Assembly: GCF_022430545.2 (NCBI RefSeq)
Contig: NZ_CP092488.2
Coordinates: forward strand, 4,340,001-4,404,000
From: Mycobacterium paraterrae
GTDB taxonomy: Bacteria > Actinomycetota > Actinomycetes > Mycobacteriales > Mycobacteriaceae
DNA length: 64,000 nucleotides
Direction of reading: 5' to 3'
Below, piece after piece: positions 48,320 through 56,646 of this stretch. A program made the position numbers and the translations under genes. The notes below the pieces were generated by a model, which was not told the origin of the DNA, searched no databases, and worked only from the letters and a program-made list of their open reading frames with translations. Within the stretch, counting starts at the first letter, position 1, and the number at the start of each line of letters is the position of its first letter.

Positions 48320-49399
48320 GTGACGGTCACGACGCTCGGGCTGCCGATGGTGCCGCGCGAGCGCGAATCCGCACCATCCCGGCCGCCATCGGACGGCCCC
48401 TTGGTCGACAGTTACGGACGGGCGGCGACCGACTTGCGGGTGTCGCTGACCGATCGGTGCAATTTGCGCTGCACCTACTGCATGCCTGCGTCCGGTCTGC
48501 CGTGGCTCGGAGCCGCGGAGCTGTTGCGGTCCGACGAGATCGAGCGAGTGGTACGCATCGCCGTGACCCGCCTCGGAGTGACCAAGGTGCGGTTCACCGG
48601 GGGAGAACCGTTGCTGGCCAAGCAGCTTGACGTGGTGGTTGCCGCGACCGCAGCCCTAAGCCCCCGACCGGAGATCGCGCTGACCACCAACGGGGTGCTG
48701 TTGGCAGATCGCGCCGAGGCGCTGGCCCGCGCCGGTGTGGACCGGGTGAATGTGTCGCTGGACAGCGTGGACTCCGCGCATTTCTCGGCCATCACTCGTC
48801 GCGACCGGCTGGCGCAGGTGCTGGCCGGCCTAGCGGCGGCGGCCGCGGCGGGCTTGCGGCCGGTGAAGGTCAATGCGGTGCTCGATCCGGTGAGCGGCCT
48901 CGAGGACGCGGTGGCCCTGACGCGGTTCTGCCTCGGGCACGACTACCAGCTGCGCATCATCGAGCAGATGCCGCTGGATGCCGGACACCACTGGCAACGC
49001 CAGGCGATGGTGACCGCGGAGCAGACGCTGGCGGAGCTGCGAGGTCACGGATTCACGGTCGAGCCCGACGACGCCCCCCGGGGCGCCGCGCCGGCGGCCA
49101 TGTGGCAGGTCACCGACAGCACGACCGGCCGCACTGGACAGGTCGGGATCGTCGCCTCGGTGTCGGAACCGTTCTGTTCGTCGTGTAACCGCACGCGCGT
49201 GACGGCCGACGGCCAGCTGCGGAGCTGCCTGTTCGCCACCGAGGAGACCGACCTGAGGGCGCTGCTGCGCGGGGGAGCGGACGACGACGCCATCGAGGCC
49301 GCCTGGCGGGCCGCGATGTGGGTGAAACCGGCAGGTCACGGGATCAACGGTGCGCATTTCGTCCAACCGCAGCGCTCGATGAGTGCAATCGGTGGCTGA
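48320..49399 (+). CDS. moaA: GTP 3',8-cyclase MoaA
   Basis: 359 aa, radical-SAM enzyme making the first Moco intermediate from GTP together with MoaC. The SAM cluster motif is CNLRCTYCM near residue 53, followed by VRFTGGEPLL near 92. The C-terminal second cluster is FCSSCNRTRVTADGQLRSC near 290, and the chain ends in the required Gly-Gly (SAIGG). GTG at 48320 has GGAG seven bases upstream. Most like M. tuberculosis MoaA2. It overlaps moaD. Confidence 0.95.
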   Translation: MTVTTLGLPMVPRERESAPSRPPSDGPLVDSYGRAATDLRVSLTDRCNLRCTYCMPASGLPWLGAAELLRSDEIERVVRIAVTRLGVTKVRFTGGEPLLAKQLDVVVAATAALSPRPEIALTTNGVLLADRAEALARAGVDRVNVSLDSVDSAHFSAITRRDRLAQVLAGLAAAAAAGLRPVKVNAVLDPVSGLEDAVALTRFCLGHDYQLRIIEQMPLDAGHHWQRQAMVTAEQTLAELRGHGFTVEPDDAPRGAAPAAMWQVTDSTTGRTGQVGIVASVSEPFCSSCNRTRVTADGQLRSCLFATEETDLRALLRGGADDDAIEAAWRAAMWVKPAGHGINGAHFVQPQRSMSAIGG

Positions 49400-49664
49400 C
49401 GTGACGACCGAGTCGATCGAGGTCGGTGTCCGTTATTTCGCGGCCGCCGGGGCCGCGGCCGGCTTCGACTCCGAGCGACTGACCGTTCCGGCCGGCAGCA
49501 CGGTCGGCGGTCTCGTCGACGAGTTGGGTAGGCGCAATCCAGAGCTCGCGCGGGTGCTGCTGCGCTGCTCGTATCTGTGCGACGGGGTAGCGGTGCGAGA
49601 CACCACTCAGAGCCTGCACGCCGGCAACACCGTCGATGTATTGCCGCCGTTCGCGGGCGGATAG
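49392..49664 (+). CDS. moaD: Molybdopterin synthase small subunit MoaD
   Basis: 90 aa, ubiquitin-like sulfur carrier that ends in the essential Gly-Gly (DVLPPFAGG). The core is VGVRYFAAAGAAAGFDSERL. It overlaps moaA; GTG 49392 is preferred but GTG 49383 or 49401 are possible. Works with MoaE, which is encoded convergently two bases downstream. The adenylating partner (MoeB/MoeZ) is not in the window. Confidence 0.92.
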   Translation: MADVTTESIEVGVRYFAAAGAAAGFDSERLTVPAGSTVGGLVDELGRRNPELARVLLRCSYLCDGVAVRDTTQSLHAGNTVDVLPPFAGG

Positions 49665-49666
49665 CG

Positions 49667-50113
49667 CTAGGCCGAGCCGACCCATTCATCGCTGCCGTCG
49701 GCGAACACTTGGTGCTTCCATACCGGAAGCCGCGCTTTGATGGCATCCACGACTTGCGCACAGGTGTCGAATGCTTCTCGGCGATGGTCGGCGGCAACTG
49801 CCACCGCCAGAGCCGCGTCCCCGATATCCAGCATGCCGATTCGATGGCTTGCCGCAATTGCCCGCACGCCAGCCGATTTCGCGCAGACCTCGTCGACTAC
49901 TTCAGCGATGACCTCGGCAGCCGACGGGTGGGCCGAATACTCCAGCTTCCGCACCTGTTTTCCGCCGTCGTGGTCGCGAACCGCACCGACGAATCCCACG
50001 ACGGCGCCCGCAGCTCGGTCGCGCACCAGCTCTTCGTGTTCGCGTAACGTGATCGGATGCTCGGTCAGCGCAGCGCGTATCACCCGACCGCCCGCCGAGC
50101 CGCGACTTCCCAT
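49667..50113 (-). CDS. moaE: Molybdopterin synthase large subunit MoaE
   Basis: 148 aa. Conserved parts are [20 protein letters not shown] near residue 37, LEYSAHPSA near 58, [20 protein letters not shown] near 88, RREAFDTC and the C-terminal active-site region [12 protein letters not shown] with Lys. With MoaD it puts two sulfurs into precursor Z. The ATG at 50113 is eight bases after TATAGT on the minus strand and has no Shine-Dalgarno, so the transcript is probably leaderless or nearly so. Confidence 0.93.
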   Translation of the reverse strand: MGSRGSAGGRVIRAALTEHPITLREHEELVRDRAAGAVVGFVGAVRDHDGGKQVRKLEYSAHPSAAEVIAEVVDEVCAKSAGVRAIAASHRIGMLDIGDAALAVAVAADHRREAFDTCAQVVDAIKARLPVWKHQVFADGSDEWVGSA

Positions 50114-50121
50114 GACAACCA

Positions 50122-50133
50122 ACTATATTGACA
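50122..50133. promoter_or_regulatory. Back-to-back promoter elements moaE/moeA
   Basis: The minus-strand -10 TATAGT of moaE (50127-50122) directly abuts a plus-strand TTGACA (50128-50133) that could be the -35 of moeA. The moeA -10 is unclear. The 99-bp gap is otherwise empty. Confidence 0.45.
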
Positions 50134-50212
50134 GTCCCAGGTGTTCGAGAGTGAAGGTTGGCCGGGCGGGACATGGCGGTGACTGACAGCCAACGGGCTT
50201 GGGGCTGAGCCC

Positions 50213-51418
50213 GTGCGGTCGGTGGAGGAACATCAGCGTGCCGTCGCCGAGTTGATCGGTGCGGGCACCGCGGCGCCGCTCGGCTTACGCGATGCCGAGG
50301 GGCTAGTGCTGGCCGCGGACGTGACCGCGACGCTGGCGCTGCCGGTCTTCGACAACTCCGCGATGGACGGTTACGCCGTGCGCGCCGACGAGGTCGTCGG
50401 CGCAACGGCCGAGCATCCCGTGAGATTGCCTGTCGCCGACGACATTCCGGCGGGCCGGACCGACATTCCAGAGCTGTCTGCCGGAACCGCGCATCGGATC
50501 ATGACGGGGGCGCCCGTCCCGGCCGGAGCGACGGCGATCGTGCCTGTCGAGGCGACCGACGGCGCCACCGACGTCGTTGCGATCACCGCGCCGAGCGCCG
50601 AGGGGAGCTTCATCCGGCACGCGGGTGAGGACGTCGAGGCGGGCGCCGCCGTGCTGCGGGCCGGACAGCAGGTGACCCCGGCGGTGGTCGGTCTGGCCGC
50701 CGCGATCGGACTGCACCAGCTGACCGTGATCCCACGGCAGCGGGTCCTGGTGATCTCGACCGGCTCGGAACTCGTATCACCCGGGGCCACGCTGCAGCGC
50801 GGGCAGATCTACGAATCGAATTCGAGCATGCTGGCCGCCGCCGTTCGCGGCGCGGGAGCGGAGGTGGTCGCCGCGGTAACCGTCGGTGACGAAGTCGCGG
50901 ATTTCACCGGTGTTCTCGACCGATACGCCACCGCCGCGGACCTGATCATCACCAGCGGCGGGGTCAGCGCCGGCGCCTACGAGGTGGTCAAGGATGCCTT
51001 CGGACGAACCGGTGATCAGGGCGTCGAGTTCGTCAAGGTGGCGATGCAACCCGGCATGCCGCAGGGCATCGGCCGGGTCGCCGGAACACCGATCGTCACC
51101 GTGCCGGGAAACCCGGTGAGCGCGTTGGTGTCGTTCGAGGTGTTCATCCGCCCGGCGCTACGGGGGGCCATGCGGCTGCCCCACCCCGACCGGCCGCGGC
51201 GTTCGGCCGTGCTGATCGACGGGCTGAGCGCCCCGGCCGGCAAACGCCAGTTCCGCCGCGGGGTGTTCGACGCCGCCGCCGGCACGGTGAGAAGCCACGG
51301 GCCGGCGGGTTCGCATCACATGCGCTATCTGGCGTCAGCGAACTGCTTGATCGACATCCCGGTCGATACCACGGAGGTTTCCGCCGGCTCGCAGGTCCAC
51401 ATCTGGGACATCGGCTGA
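50213..51418 (+). CDS. moeA: Molybdopterin molybdotransferase MoeA
   Basis: 401 aa, inserts molybdate into adenylated molybdopterin. All motifs are intact: FDNSAMDGYAV near residue 46, TGAPVPAGATAIVPVE near 98, STGSELV near 180, ITSGGVSAGAYEVVKDAF near 245, QPGMPQGIG near 280 and PGNPVSALVSFEVFIRP near 300. GTG start at 50213 with MRSVEEHQRAVAELIGAG. Head of a moeA-moaC-mog operon. Compare the degenerate MoeA-like half of the fusion at 41889. Confidence 0.94.
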   Translation: MRSVEEHQRAVAELIGAGTAAPLGLRDAEGLVLAADVTATLALPVFDNSAMDGYAVRADEVVGATAEHPVRLPVADDIPAGRTDIPELSAGTAHRIMTGAPVPAGATAIVPVEATDGATDVVAITAPSAEGSFIRHAGEDVEAGAAVLRAGQQVTPAVVGLAAAIGLHQLTVIPRQRVLVISTGSELVSPGATLQRGQIYESNSSMLAAAVRGAGAEVVAAVTVGDEVADFTGVLDRYATAADLIITSGGVSAGAYEVVKDAFGRTGDQGVEFVKVAMQPGMPQGIGRVAGTPIVTVPGNPVSALVSFEVFIRPALRGAMRLPHPDRPRRSAVLIDGLSAPAGKRQFRRGVFDAAAGTVRSHGPAGSHHMRYLASANCLIDIPVDTTEVSAGSQVHIWDIG

Positions 51419-51441
51419 CGCGACTGCGAAGATGAACTGCC

Positions 51442-51936
51442 ATGTCTGACCACGCGCCCACGCCACCTCCCGGTCCGCTGTCGCATATCGACGCCAGCGG
51501 GGCGGCGCATATGGTCGACGTCACCGAGAAGACCGCTACCAAGCGGCAAGCGGTGGCCGCGGGATCGCTGCGGACGTCGGCCCAAGTGGTGGAGTTGATC
51601 TCGGCGGGCGGCCTGGCCAAGGGCGACGCGCTGGCCACCGCCCGGATAGCCGGAATCCAGGCCGCCAAGCGCACCAGCGAACTGATTCCGTTGTGTCATC
51701 AGCTGGCCTTGACCGGGGTCGACGTTGAATTCACTGTCGGCACAAGCGATATCGACATCACCGCGACCGTGCGTAGTACCGATCGCACCGGTGTCGAAAT
51801 GGAAGCGCTGACGGGGGTGAGCGTGGCGGCGTTGACGCTCTACGACATGATCAAGGCCGTCGACCCAGCCGCTCGTATCGACGACATCCGGGTGCTGCGC
51901 AAAGAGGGCGGTCGGCACGGAACCTGGGCGCGGTGA
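51442..51936 (+). CDS. moaC: Cyclic pyranopterin monophosphate synthase MoaC
   Basis: 164 aa, completes precursor Z formation after MoaA. Conserved segments: AHMVDVTEKTATKRQAVAAG near residue 24, GIQAAKRTSELIPLCHQLAL near 70 and GVEMEALTGVSVAALTLYDM near 118, with catalytic Lys in MIKAVD and KEGGRHGTW at the end. It lies 23 bp after moeA and its stop overlaps the next start. MoaC2-like. Confidence 0.95.
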   Translation: MSDHAPTPPPGPLSHIDASGAAHMVDVTEKTATKRQAVAAGSLRTSAQVVELISAGGLAKGDALATARIAGIQAAKRTSELIPLCHQLALTGVDVEFTVGTSDIDITATVRSTDRTGVEMEALTGVSVAALTLYDMIKAVDPAARIDDIRVLRKEGGRHGTWAR

Positions 51937-52415
51937 TGGCCGGCAGATCGGCTGCGGTGATCATCGCCTCGACCCGTGCGGCGGCTGGCGCCTATGACGA
52001 CCGCTGTGGTCCGATCATCGCGGATTGGCTTGTGCAGCAGGGCTTTTCTCTGACTGGTCCGACAGTGGTCGCCGATGGGGATCCGGTCGGTCAAGCGTTA
52101 CGGGATGCGGTTGCGGCACGGGTAGACGTCGTGATCACCTCCGGCGGCACCGGAATTTCACCGACCGATCACACACCGGCTCAAACGTTGGCGCTGCTGG
52201 ACTACGAAGTTCCGGGTTTGGCCGATGCGATCCGTCAGTCGGGTCTGCCGAAGGTGCCGACGTCGGTGCTGTCGCGCGGCGTTTGCGGGGTGGCCGGACG
52301 CACCCTGATCGTGAACCTGCCCGGCTCACCCGGCGGAGTGCGCGACGGTCTCGGCGTGCTCGCCGGCGTGCTCGGGCACGCACTGGATCAACTGGCGGGC
52401 AAGGATCATTCCTGA
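51936..52415 (+). CDS. mog: Molybdopterin adenylyltransferase (Mog/MoaB family)
   Basis: 159 aa. Motifs TSGGTGISPTDHTPAQTL near residue 70 and NLPGSPGGVRDGL near 130 bind molybdopterin. It adenylates MPT before MoeA acts. ATG at 51936 shares its A with the moaC stop (a GTG one codon earlier is possible). Its last 10 bp overlap the convergent molybdate transporter gene. Confidence 0.92.
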   Translation: MAGRSAAVIIASTRAAAGAYDDRCGPIIADWLVQQGFSLTGPTVVADGDPVGQALRDAVAARVDVVITSGGTGISPTDHTPAQTLALLDYEVPGLADAIRQSGLPKVPTSVLSRGVCGVAGRTLIVNLPGSPGGVRDGLGVLAGVLGHALDQLAGKDHS

Positions 52416-53587
52416 CGGGTTCGACCCCTGCGGACCATCTCGACCAGCCACCAGATCACCAGCGCACCGACCAGTGCTACCGCGAGATTGCTCAGAAACC
52501 CGGTGACGCCGACGGCGATCGCCGTCGCCCACGGCCAGAAGCCGCGAAGATCGGTGAGCAGCATGATGTGGAGCAATCCGGCCACCGTCAACAGCCCGGC
52601 CAGAATCGGCAACGGGAAACCGGACAGCGCGGCGGTCAGTGTGGCGCCGATCCCGAGCGAGAGCGCAACCAGTGTGCCGCCCAACATGATCGGGGCGCCG
52701 CCGCTGCGAGCGCCGAAGGTGCGATGCGCGGTCATGCCACCGGCACCGTGACATACCGGCATCCCGCTGATCGAGCCGGCGAACAGGTTGGCCAGTCCGA
52801 TGGTGGTCGCCAAGCGACCCGGCCGCACCCGTCGGGCGGCGTCGCCGAAGTAGGTCCGCGCGGTGTCCGCGGTGGCCAGGCACGAGTTGGCGAACGACAA
52901 CGGTACCTGCGGCAACACCAGCGCGACCGCGGCCGCAGCGAATGCGTGAGTGCTCAGGTGCGGGATGTGCACCGCGGACGGACCCCACGTGAACGAGCCA
53001 TGAAACGACAGCGCCATGGAAAGCACGGCCACCGCGAGGAACAGCAGGGTGATCTGCCGGCGCCGCAACAGCAACGCGGCGGCGATCACCGCAGCGGTGA
53101 AGCCGGCCAGCCACCAGATCGAATGCCGATGGTCGCTGAACGACCTGGGCGGTACGGACACCAGCCGCCACGCAAGCTGACAGAACAGCAGCCCCACCGA
53201 GAGCTGAATTCCGCGAATGATCGCGTGCGGGAACACTTTTGCCACCCAATCCAGCAGCCCCGACGCGCCGAGCACCAAAAACAGAAGCCCCATCAGCAGC
53301 GCCCCGGCGGCGATGTCGTCGGCGCCGAAACCGTGTGCGATCGCGATCGCGCCGAACGCCTTCAGCGGTTGCACGGGCACCGGTAGCCGATAGATCACGC
53401 CGGCCACCACATACAGCAGGCCGGCCGGCAACAGCACCGCGGTCGGCGTCAGCCCGTTCTTGACGATCAGCGCGACCGCGATGGGAATCAGTACGCCCAG
53501 ATCGCCCAGCGCCCCAGCCATTTCCGTCCGGTCGAATCGAAACGGGTTGATATCCGACTCGGGCACAGCGGGCGCCGTATCGACCAT
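52406..53587 (-). CDS. MOT1-type molybdate transporter
   Basis: 393 aa, 10-12 membrane segments. The two signature regions of the MOT1 group (a SulP-related family) are present: EMAGALGDLGVLIPIAVAL near residue 22 and VALVLPQVPLSFANSCLAT near 230, plus SGMPVCHGAGGMTAHRTFGA near 275. MOT1 proteins carry molybdate with high affinity; some family members are annotated as sulfate transporters. The start MVDTAPAVPESD at 53587 is chosen because upstream residues look non-coding. Divergent from narK, convergent with mog. It would feed the Moco genes around it. Confidence 0.83.
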   Translation of the reverse strand: MVDTAPAVPESDINPFRFDRTEMAGALGDLGVLIPIAVALIVKNGLTPTAVLLPAGLLYVVAGVIYRLPVPVQPLKAFGAIAIAHGFGADDIAAGALLMGLLFLVLGASGLLDWVAKVFPHAIIRGIQLSVGLLFCQLAWRLVSVPPRSFSDHRHSIWWLAGFTAAVIAAALLLRRRQITLLFLAVAVLSMALSFHGSFTWGPSAVHIPHLSTHAFAAAAVALVLPQVPLSFANSCLATADTARTYFGDAARRVRPGRLATTIGLANLFAGSISGMPVCHGAGGMTAHRTFGARSGGAPIMLGGTLVALSLGIGATLTAALSGFPLPILAGLLTVAGLLHIMLLTDLRGFWPWATAIAVGVTGFLSNLAVALVGALVIWWLVEMVRRGRTRQE

Positions 53588-53743
53588 CCCAGCATGGTAA
53601 CCGCGCTGGCGCGCCGACGGCTCACCGCACGAGCGGCTTTCGCGTGAGGGTGATTTCACGGCCGCGACATCGTGAGACGCCACCCGGCAACATCACGCTT
53701 CTACGTTCACCTCGGAACAGTCGAAATCTGGCGAGGAGACGCG

Positions 53744-55120
53744 GTGGCGCGAGCGCACATCACAGGGTGGGACCCCGAGGACCGAGCAGCGTGGGAGGCG
53801 GGCGGGAAGGCCGTCGCGCGGCGCAACCTGGTGTGGTCCGTCGCCGCCGAACACGTGGGCTTCTCCGTGTGGTCGCTGTGGTCGGTGATGGTTCTTTTCA
53901 TGCCGCAGTCGGTGTACGGCCTGACCGCCGGGGACAAGTTTCTGATCGCTGCCACCGCAACCCTGGTCGGCTCGACGCTGCGGTTGCCCTACACGATGGC
54001 GACCGCCCGTTTCGGTGGGCGGAACTGGACGGTGTTTTCGGCGTGCGTGCTCGTGGTGCCGGTGTTCGCGACCGTCGCGGTGCTGGCGCAGCCGGGTCGA
54101 CCCCTGTGGTTCTACCTCGTGTGCGCGGCGTTGTGCGGGCTTGGGGGCGGCAACTTCGCTTCGTCGATGACGAACATCAACGCTTTCTTTCCCCAGCGGC
54201 TCAAAGGTATGGCCTTGGGTATCAATGCCGGCGGCGGCAACATCGGCGTCCCCGCGGTGCAGCTGGTCGGGTTGCTTGTCATCGCGACCGCGGGCAACCG
54301 GCAGCCGTACTGGGTCTGCGCGTTCTACGTCGTCGCGCTCATCGTCGCCGCCATCGGAGCGGCCCGGTACATGGACAACCTCGACGTGGTGTCGGTCGAC
54401 ATCGGCGCGATGCGGGCCGCACTGCGCAACAAGCACACCTGGCTGGTCAGCCTCCTCTACATCGGTACCTTCGGCTCGTTCATCGGGTTCTCGTTCGCGT
54501 TCGGTCAAGTGCTGCAGATAGCGTTCGCCGCGAGCGGGCAGAGTCCGGCACAAGCGTCACTGCACGCCGCCGAAATCGCCTTCGTGGGGCCGCTTTTGGG
54601 TTCGATCGCGCGAATCTACGGCGGTCGGATCGCCGACCGGCTCGGCGGTGGCACGGTGACGTTCTGGGCGTTTGTCGGGATGATCGGCGGTGACGCGCTG
54701 CTGGCCGGGACCGCGACACTGTCGGGTCGGCGCACCACGGCGGCCTCGATGGCCGCGTACGTGGTCGGCTTCGTGGTGTTGTTCGTGCTGAGCGGAATCG
54801 GCAACGGCGCGGTATACAAGATGATCCCGTCGATCTTCCACGCCGCCTCTCGCTCGCTGGACGCCGACGAGGAGGCCAGGGCGAACTATTCGCGCTCGAT
54901 GTCGGGTGCGGTCATCGGTATCACCGGTGCCATCGGCGGCCTCGGCGGCGTAGGCATCAACCTGGCGCTGCATACCTCTTACCTCACCGATGGCACAGCC
55001 ACCTCAGCGTTCTGGGACTTCGCCTGCTTTTACGTGATCGCGGCGTTCATCACCTTCGGGGTCTACGCCCGGCGTACCTCGATCACCGCCGTCGGCAAGC
55101 CCGCGCTGGCCCCGGCCTAG
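53744..55120 (+). CDS. narK: NarK-family nitrate/nitrite transporter
   Basis: 458 aa, 12 membrane segments, MFS. GTG at 53744 is five bases after GAGGAG. Nitrate signature motifs are both present: GLGGGNFASSMTNINAFFP near residue 125 and GAVIGITGAIGGLGGVGINL near 388 (Gly-rich), with Arg in STLRLPYTM near 78 and in YSRSM near 383 as expected for anion binding. The nearest comparison is NarK3 of the M. tuberculosis nir locus. It imports nitrate and/or exports nitrite. Its stop overlaps that of the convergent DUF732 gene by four bases. Confidence 0.93.
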   Translation: MARAHITGWDPEDRAAWEAGGKAVARRNLVWSVAAEHVGFSVWSLWSVMVLFMPQSVYGLTAGDKFLIAATATLVGSTLRLPYTMATARFGGRNWTVFSACVLVVPVFATVAVLAQPGRPLWFYLVCAALCGLGGGNFASSMTNINAFFPQRLKGMALGINAGGGNIGVPAVQLVGLLVIATAGNRQPYWVCAFYVVALIVAAIGAARYMDNLDVVSVDIGAMRAALRNKHTWLVSLLYIGTFGSFIGFSFAFGQVLQIAFAASGQSPAQASLHAAEIAFVGPLLGSIARIYGGRIADRLGGGTVTFWAFVGMIGGDALLAGTATLSGRRTTAASMAAYVVGFVVLFVLSGIGNGAVYKMIPSIFHAASRSLDADEEARANYSRSMSGAVIGITGAIGGLGGVGINLALHTSYLTDGTATSAFWDFACFYVIAAFITFGVYARRTSITAVGKPALAPA

Positions 55121-55902
55121 GGCGCCAGCCGGATGTGGCCGGGCGGAGCCGGCGCGTCCGGAGTTTGCGGCGCCGGGGCGCTTCCACCGCCCGTGTCGCC
55201 GCCGGGGCCGCCGGCTCCTCCACCACCGCCGCCGCCGCCAGGTGAGGCCGGCGCGGGCGGCCCGGCATCAGGTGGTCCTTCGTTCGGTGCCTCGGCCGGC
55301 GGGGGCGGATTCTGCGGTGGCGGTGGACTTTGCTTCGGCGGTGGCGGCACGCGTCGCGGCGGTGGAGGGGGCTCCTGCGGGACTGGCTGAATCTCTTGCG
55401 GCACGGGAGCCGGTTGTTGCACGGGCACCGGTAACGGCTTAGTCGGGTTGATCTCTCCGCTGTGGATCGGTTGAGTGAACGACACCAGTTCTACCCGCGG
55501 TCCGGCGGATCGGTACCCGGCGATGGAGGCGATTTTGCCCTTGTTGTAGGGGCAGTAGACCTCGACCGCGGCGTTGATGAACTGGTCGATCGTTCGCGTG
55601 ATCCGGTCTTGGGGCTGCAGACGGGTGAGCGGGTTCTCGTTGAATCCGTTATTTCTCACCAGTTCGACCAGGTCGTTGACCGACATGCCGCTATCGAGTT
55701 TTTCACAGGCGTGTCGGGCAGAGGTGATCAAGCTGTTCGCGTTGTCGACGGGGGGAATCTCTTTTTGCCCAAGCAGATCGAAGAATCGCTGGTCTTGATT
55801 CGGGTCGGCGACCGCCATGGACACCGGCAAGAGCGTGCTCGCGGCGATCAGGGCGACGGCACTCGTCACGGCTTGCAGGCTTTGCGTAACGCCGGGAAAC
55901 AT
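55117..55902 (-). CDS. Exported DUF732-domain protein with Pro-rich tail
   Basis: 261 aa. The signal peptide is about residues 1-32 (hydrophobic AVTSAVALIAASTLLPVSMA, cleavage near AVADP). Residues 35-120 are a DUF732-like helical domain with the typical cysteine pair (SARHACEKL and VEVYCPYN). From about 150 on the chain is low-complexity: Pro-rich with runs of five and four prolines, then an eight-Gly run, ending in APPGHIRLAP. Probably secreted or wall-spanning. No known role in nitrate use. Function unknown. Confidence 0.8.
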   Translation of the reverse strand: MFPGVTQSLQAVTSAVALIAASTLLPVSMAVADPNQDQRFFDLLGQKEIPPVDNANSLITSARHACEKLDSGMSVNDLVELVRNNGFNENPLTRLQPQDRITRTIDQFINAAVEVYCPYNKGKIASIAGYRSAGPRVELVSFTQPIHSGEINPTKPLPVPVQQPAPVPQEIQPVPQEPPPPPRRVPPPPKQSPPPPQNPPPPAEAPNEGPPDAGPPAPASPGGGGGGGGAGGPGGDTGGGSAPAPQTPDAPAPPGHIRLAP

Positions 55903-55928
55903 CGCGTGGGTACCGTTCTGCCGATTTC

Positions 55929-55952
55929 TGACGCGCCGTCAGCTCTAATCTA
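55929..55952 (-). promoter_or_regulatory. Promoter with palindromic operator for the DUF732 gene
   Basis: Minus-strand -10 TAGATT (55952-55947) is followed by a perfect palindrome TGACGGCGCGTCA (55941-55929) centred just after the expected start site. A repressor bound there would block initiation. The regulator is not identified. Confidence 0.45.
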
Positions 55953-56075
55953 GGCCGCGAGAGGCGATTCGGCAGAACCGATTGTCGGAAGGGGGTTCGC
56001 CGAGCGTGCGGTCTACGTGAAAGCCAGGCCGCTGATTCGCAGACGCTGCACGCTCGGCGAAGTTCGTGGTGATAT

Positions 56076-56483
56076 TCAGACGACGGCTTTGACGTCCTCC
56101 GAGGCGATCTCACCGGCGAGGGGGGCGATCGCGCCCAAAATGGCGGTGATCGTCTCGGGATGCAATCCGGCCGCGCACAGCGAATCCGCCAGATGCGCTG
56201 CCACCATGGCGAAGTGGTGCATGGTGATGCCGCGGCCCTCGTGCACCTGTCGTATCGGCGAGCCAGTGTAAGGTTCCGGTCCGCCCAGAACGGCGCTGAG
56301 GAATTCGACCTGTCGCGCCTTGACGCACTTCATGTTGGAGCCCGCATAGAAACCGGCCAGCTGGTCGTCGTCGAGAACGCGGCAGTAGAAGTCTTCGACG
56401 ATCACCGCGAGGGCGTCGTGGCCACCGACTTTCGCATACAGCGAGGAAGCGCCGGGCCTGCGGAAGTGGGTGAGGATTCCCAT
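56076..56483 (-). CDS. Truncated hemoglobin N paralogue, divergent copy
   Basis: 135 aa, clearly related to the copy at 36200 but changed at key sites. Tyr B10 (VEDFYCRVL), Gln E11 (ARQVEFL) and proximal His F8 ([10 protein letters not shown]) are kept. Phe CD1 is Tyr (AGFYAGSNM), a residue typical of the trHbO group, and the tunnel-gate Phe E15 is Leu ([11 protein letters not shown]). The pre-A segment [14 protein letters not shown] is shorter. It probably binds O2 and NO, but ligand access and rates should differ from GlbN. It marks the right border of the nitrate island. Same strand as the first copy. Confidence 0.9.
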   Translation of the reverse strand: MGILTHFRRPGASSLYAKVGGHDALAVIVEDFYCRVLDDDQLAGFYAGSNMKCVKARQVEFLSAVLGGPEPYTGSPIRQVHEGRGITMHHFAMVAAHLADSLCAAGLHPETITAILGAIAPLAGEIASEDVKAVV

Positions 56484-56646
56484 GCGACCTAGCGGACCAC
56501 GAGGCGATTGCCCGCCGGTTAGACAACCATCACCGCGCGATTACCCCTCGTTACAACCGGATTGCCGGAGAACCACCTCAACTTCACGCCGGTGTAGCAG
56601 ACTCGGGGAGAAATTCAGGGGAGTCTCAAAGGGGAGCGTGAAAGCT

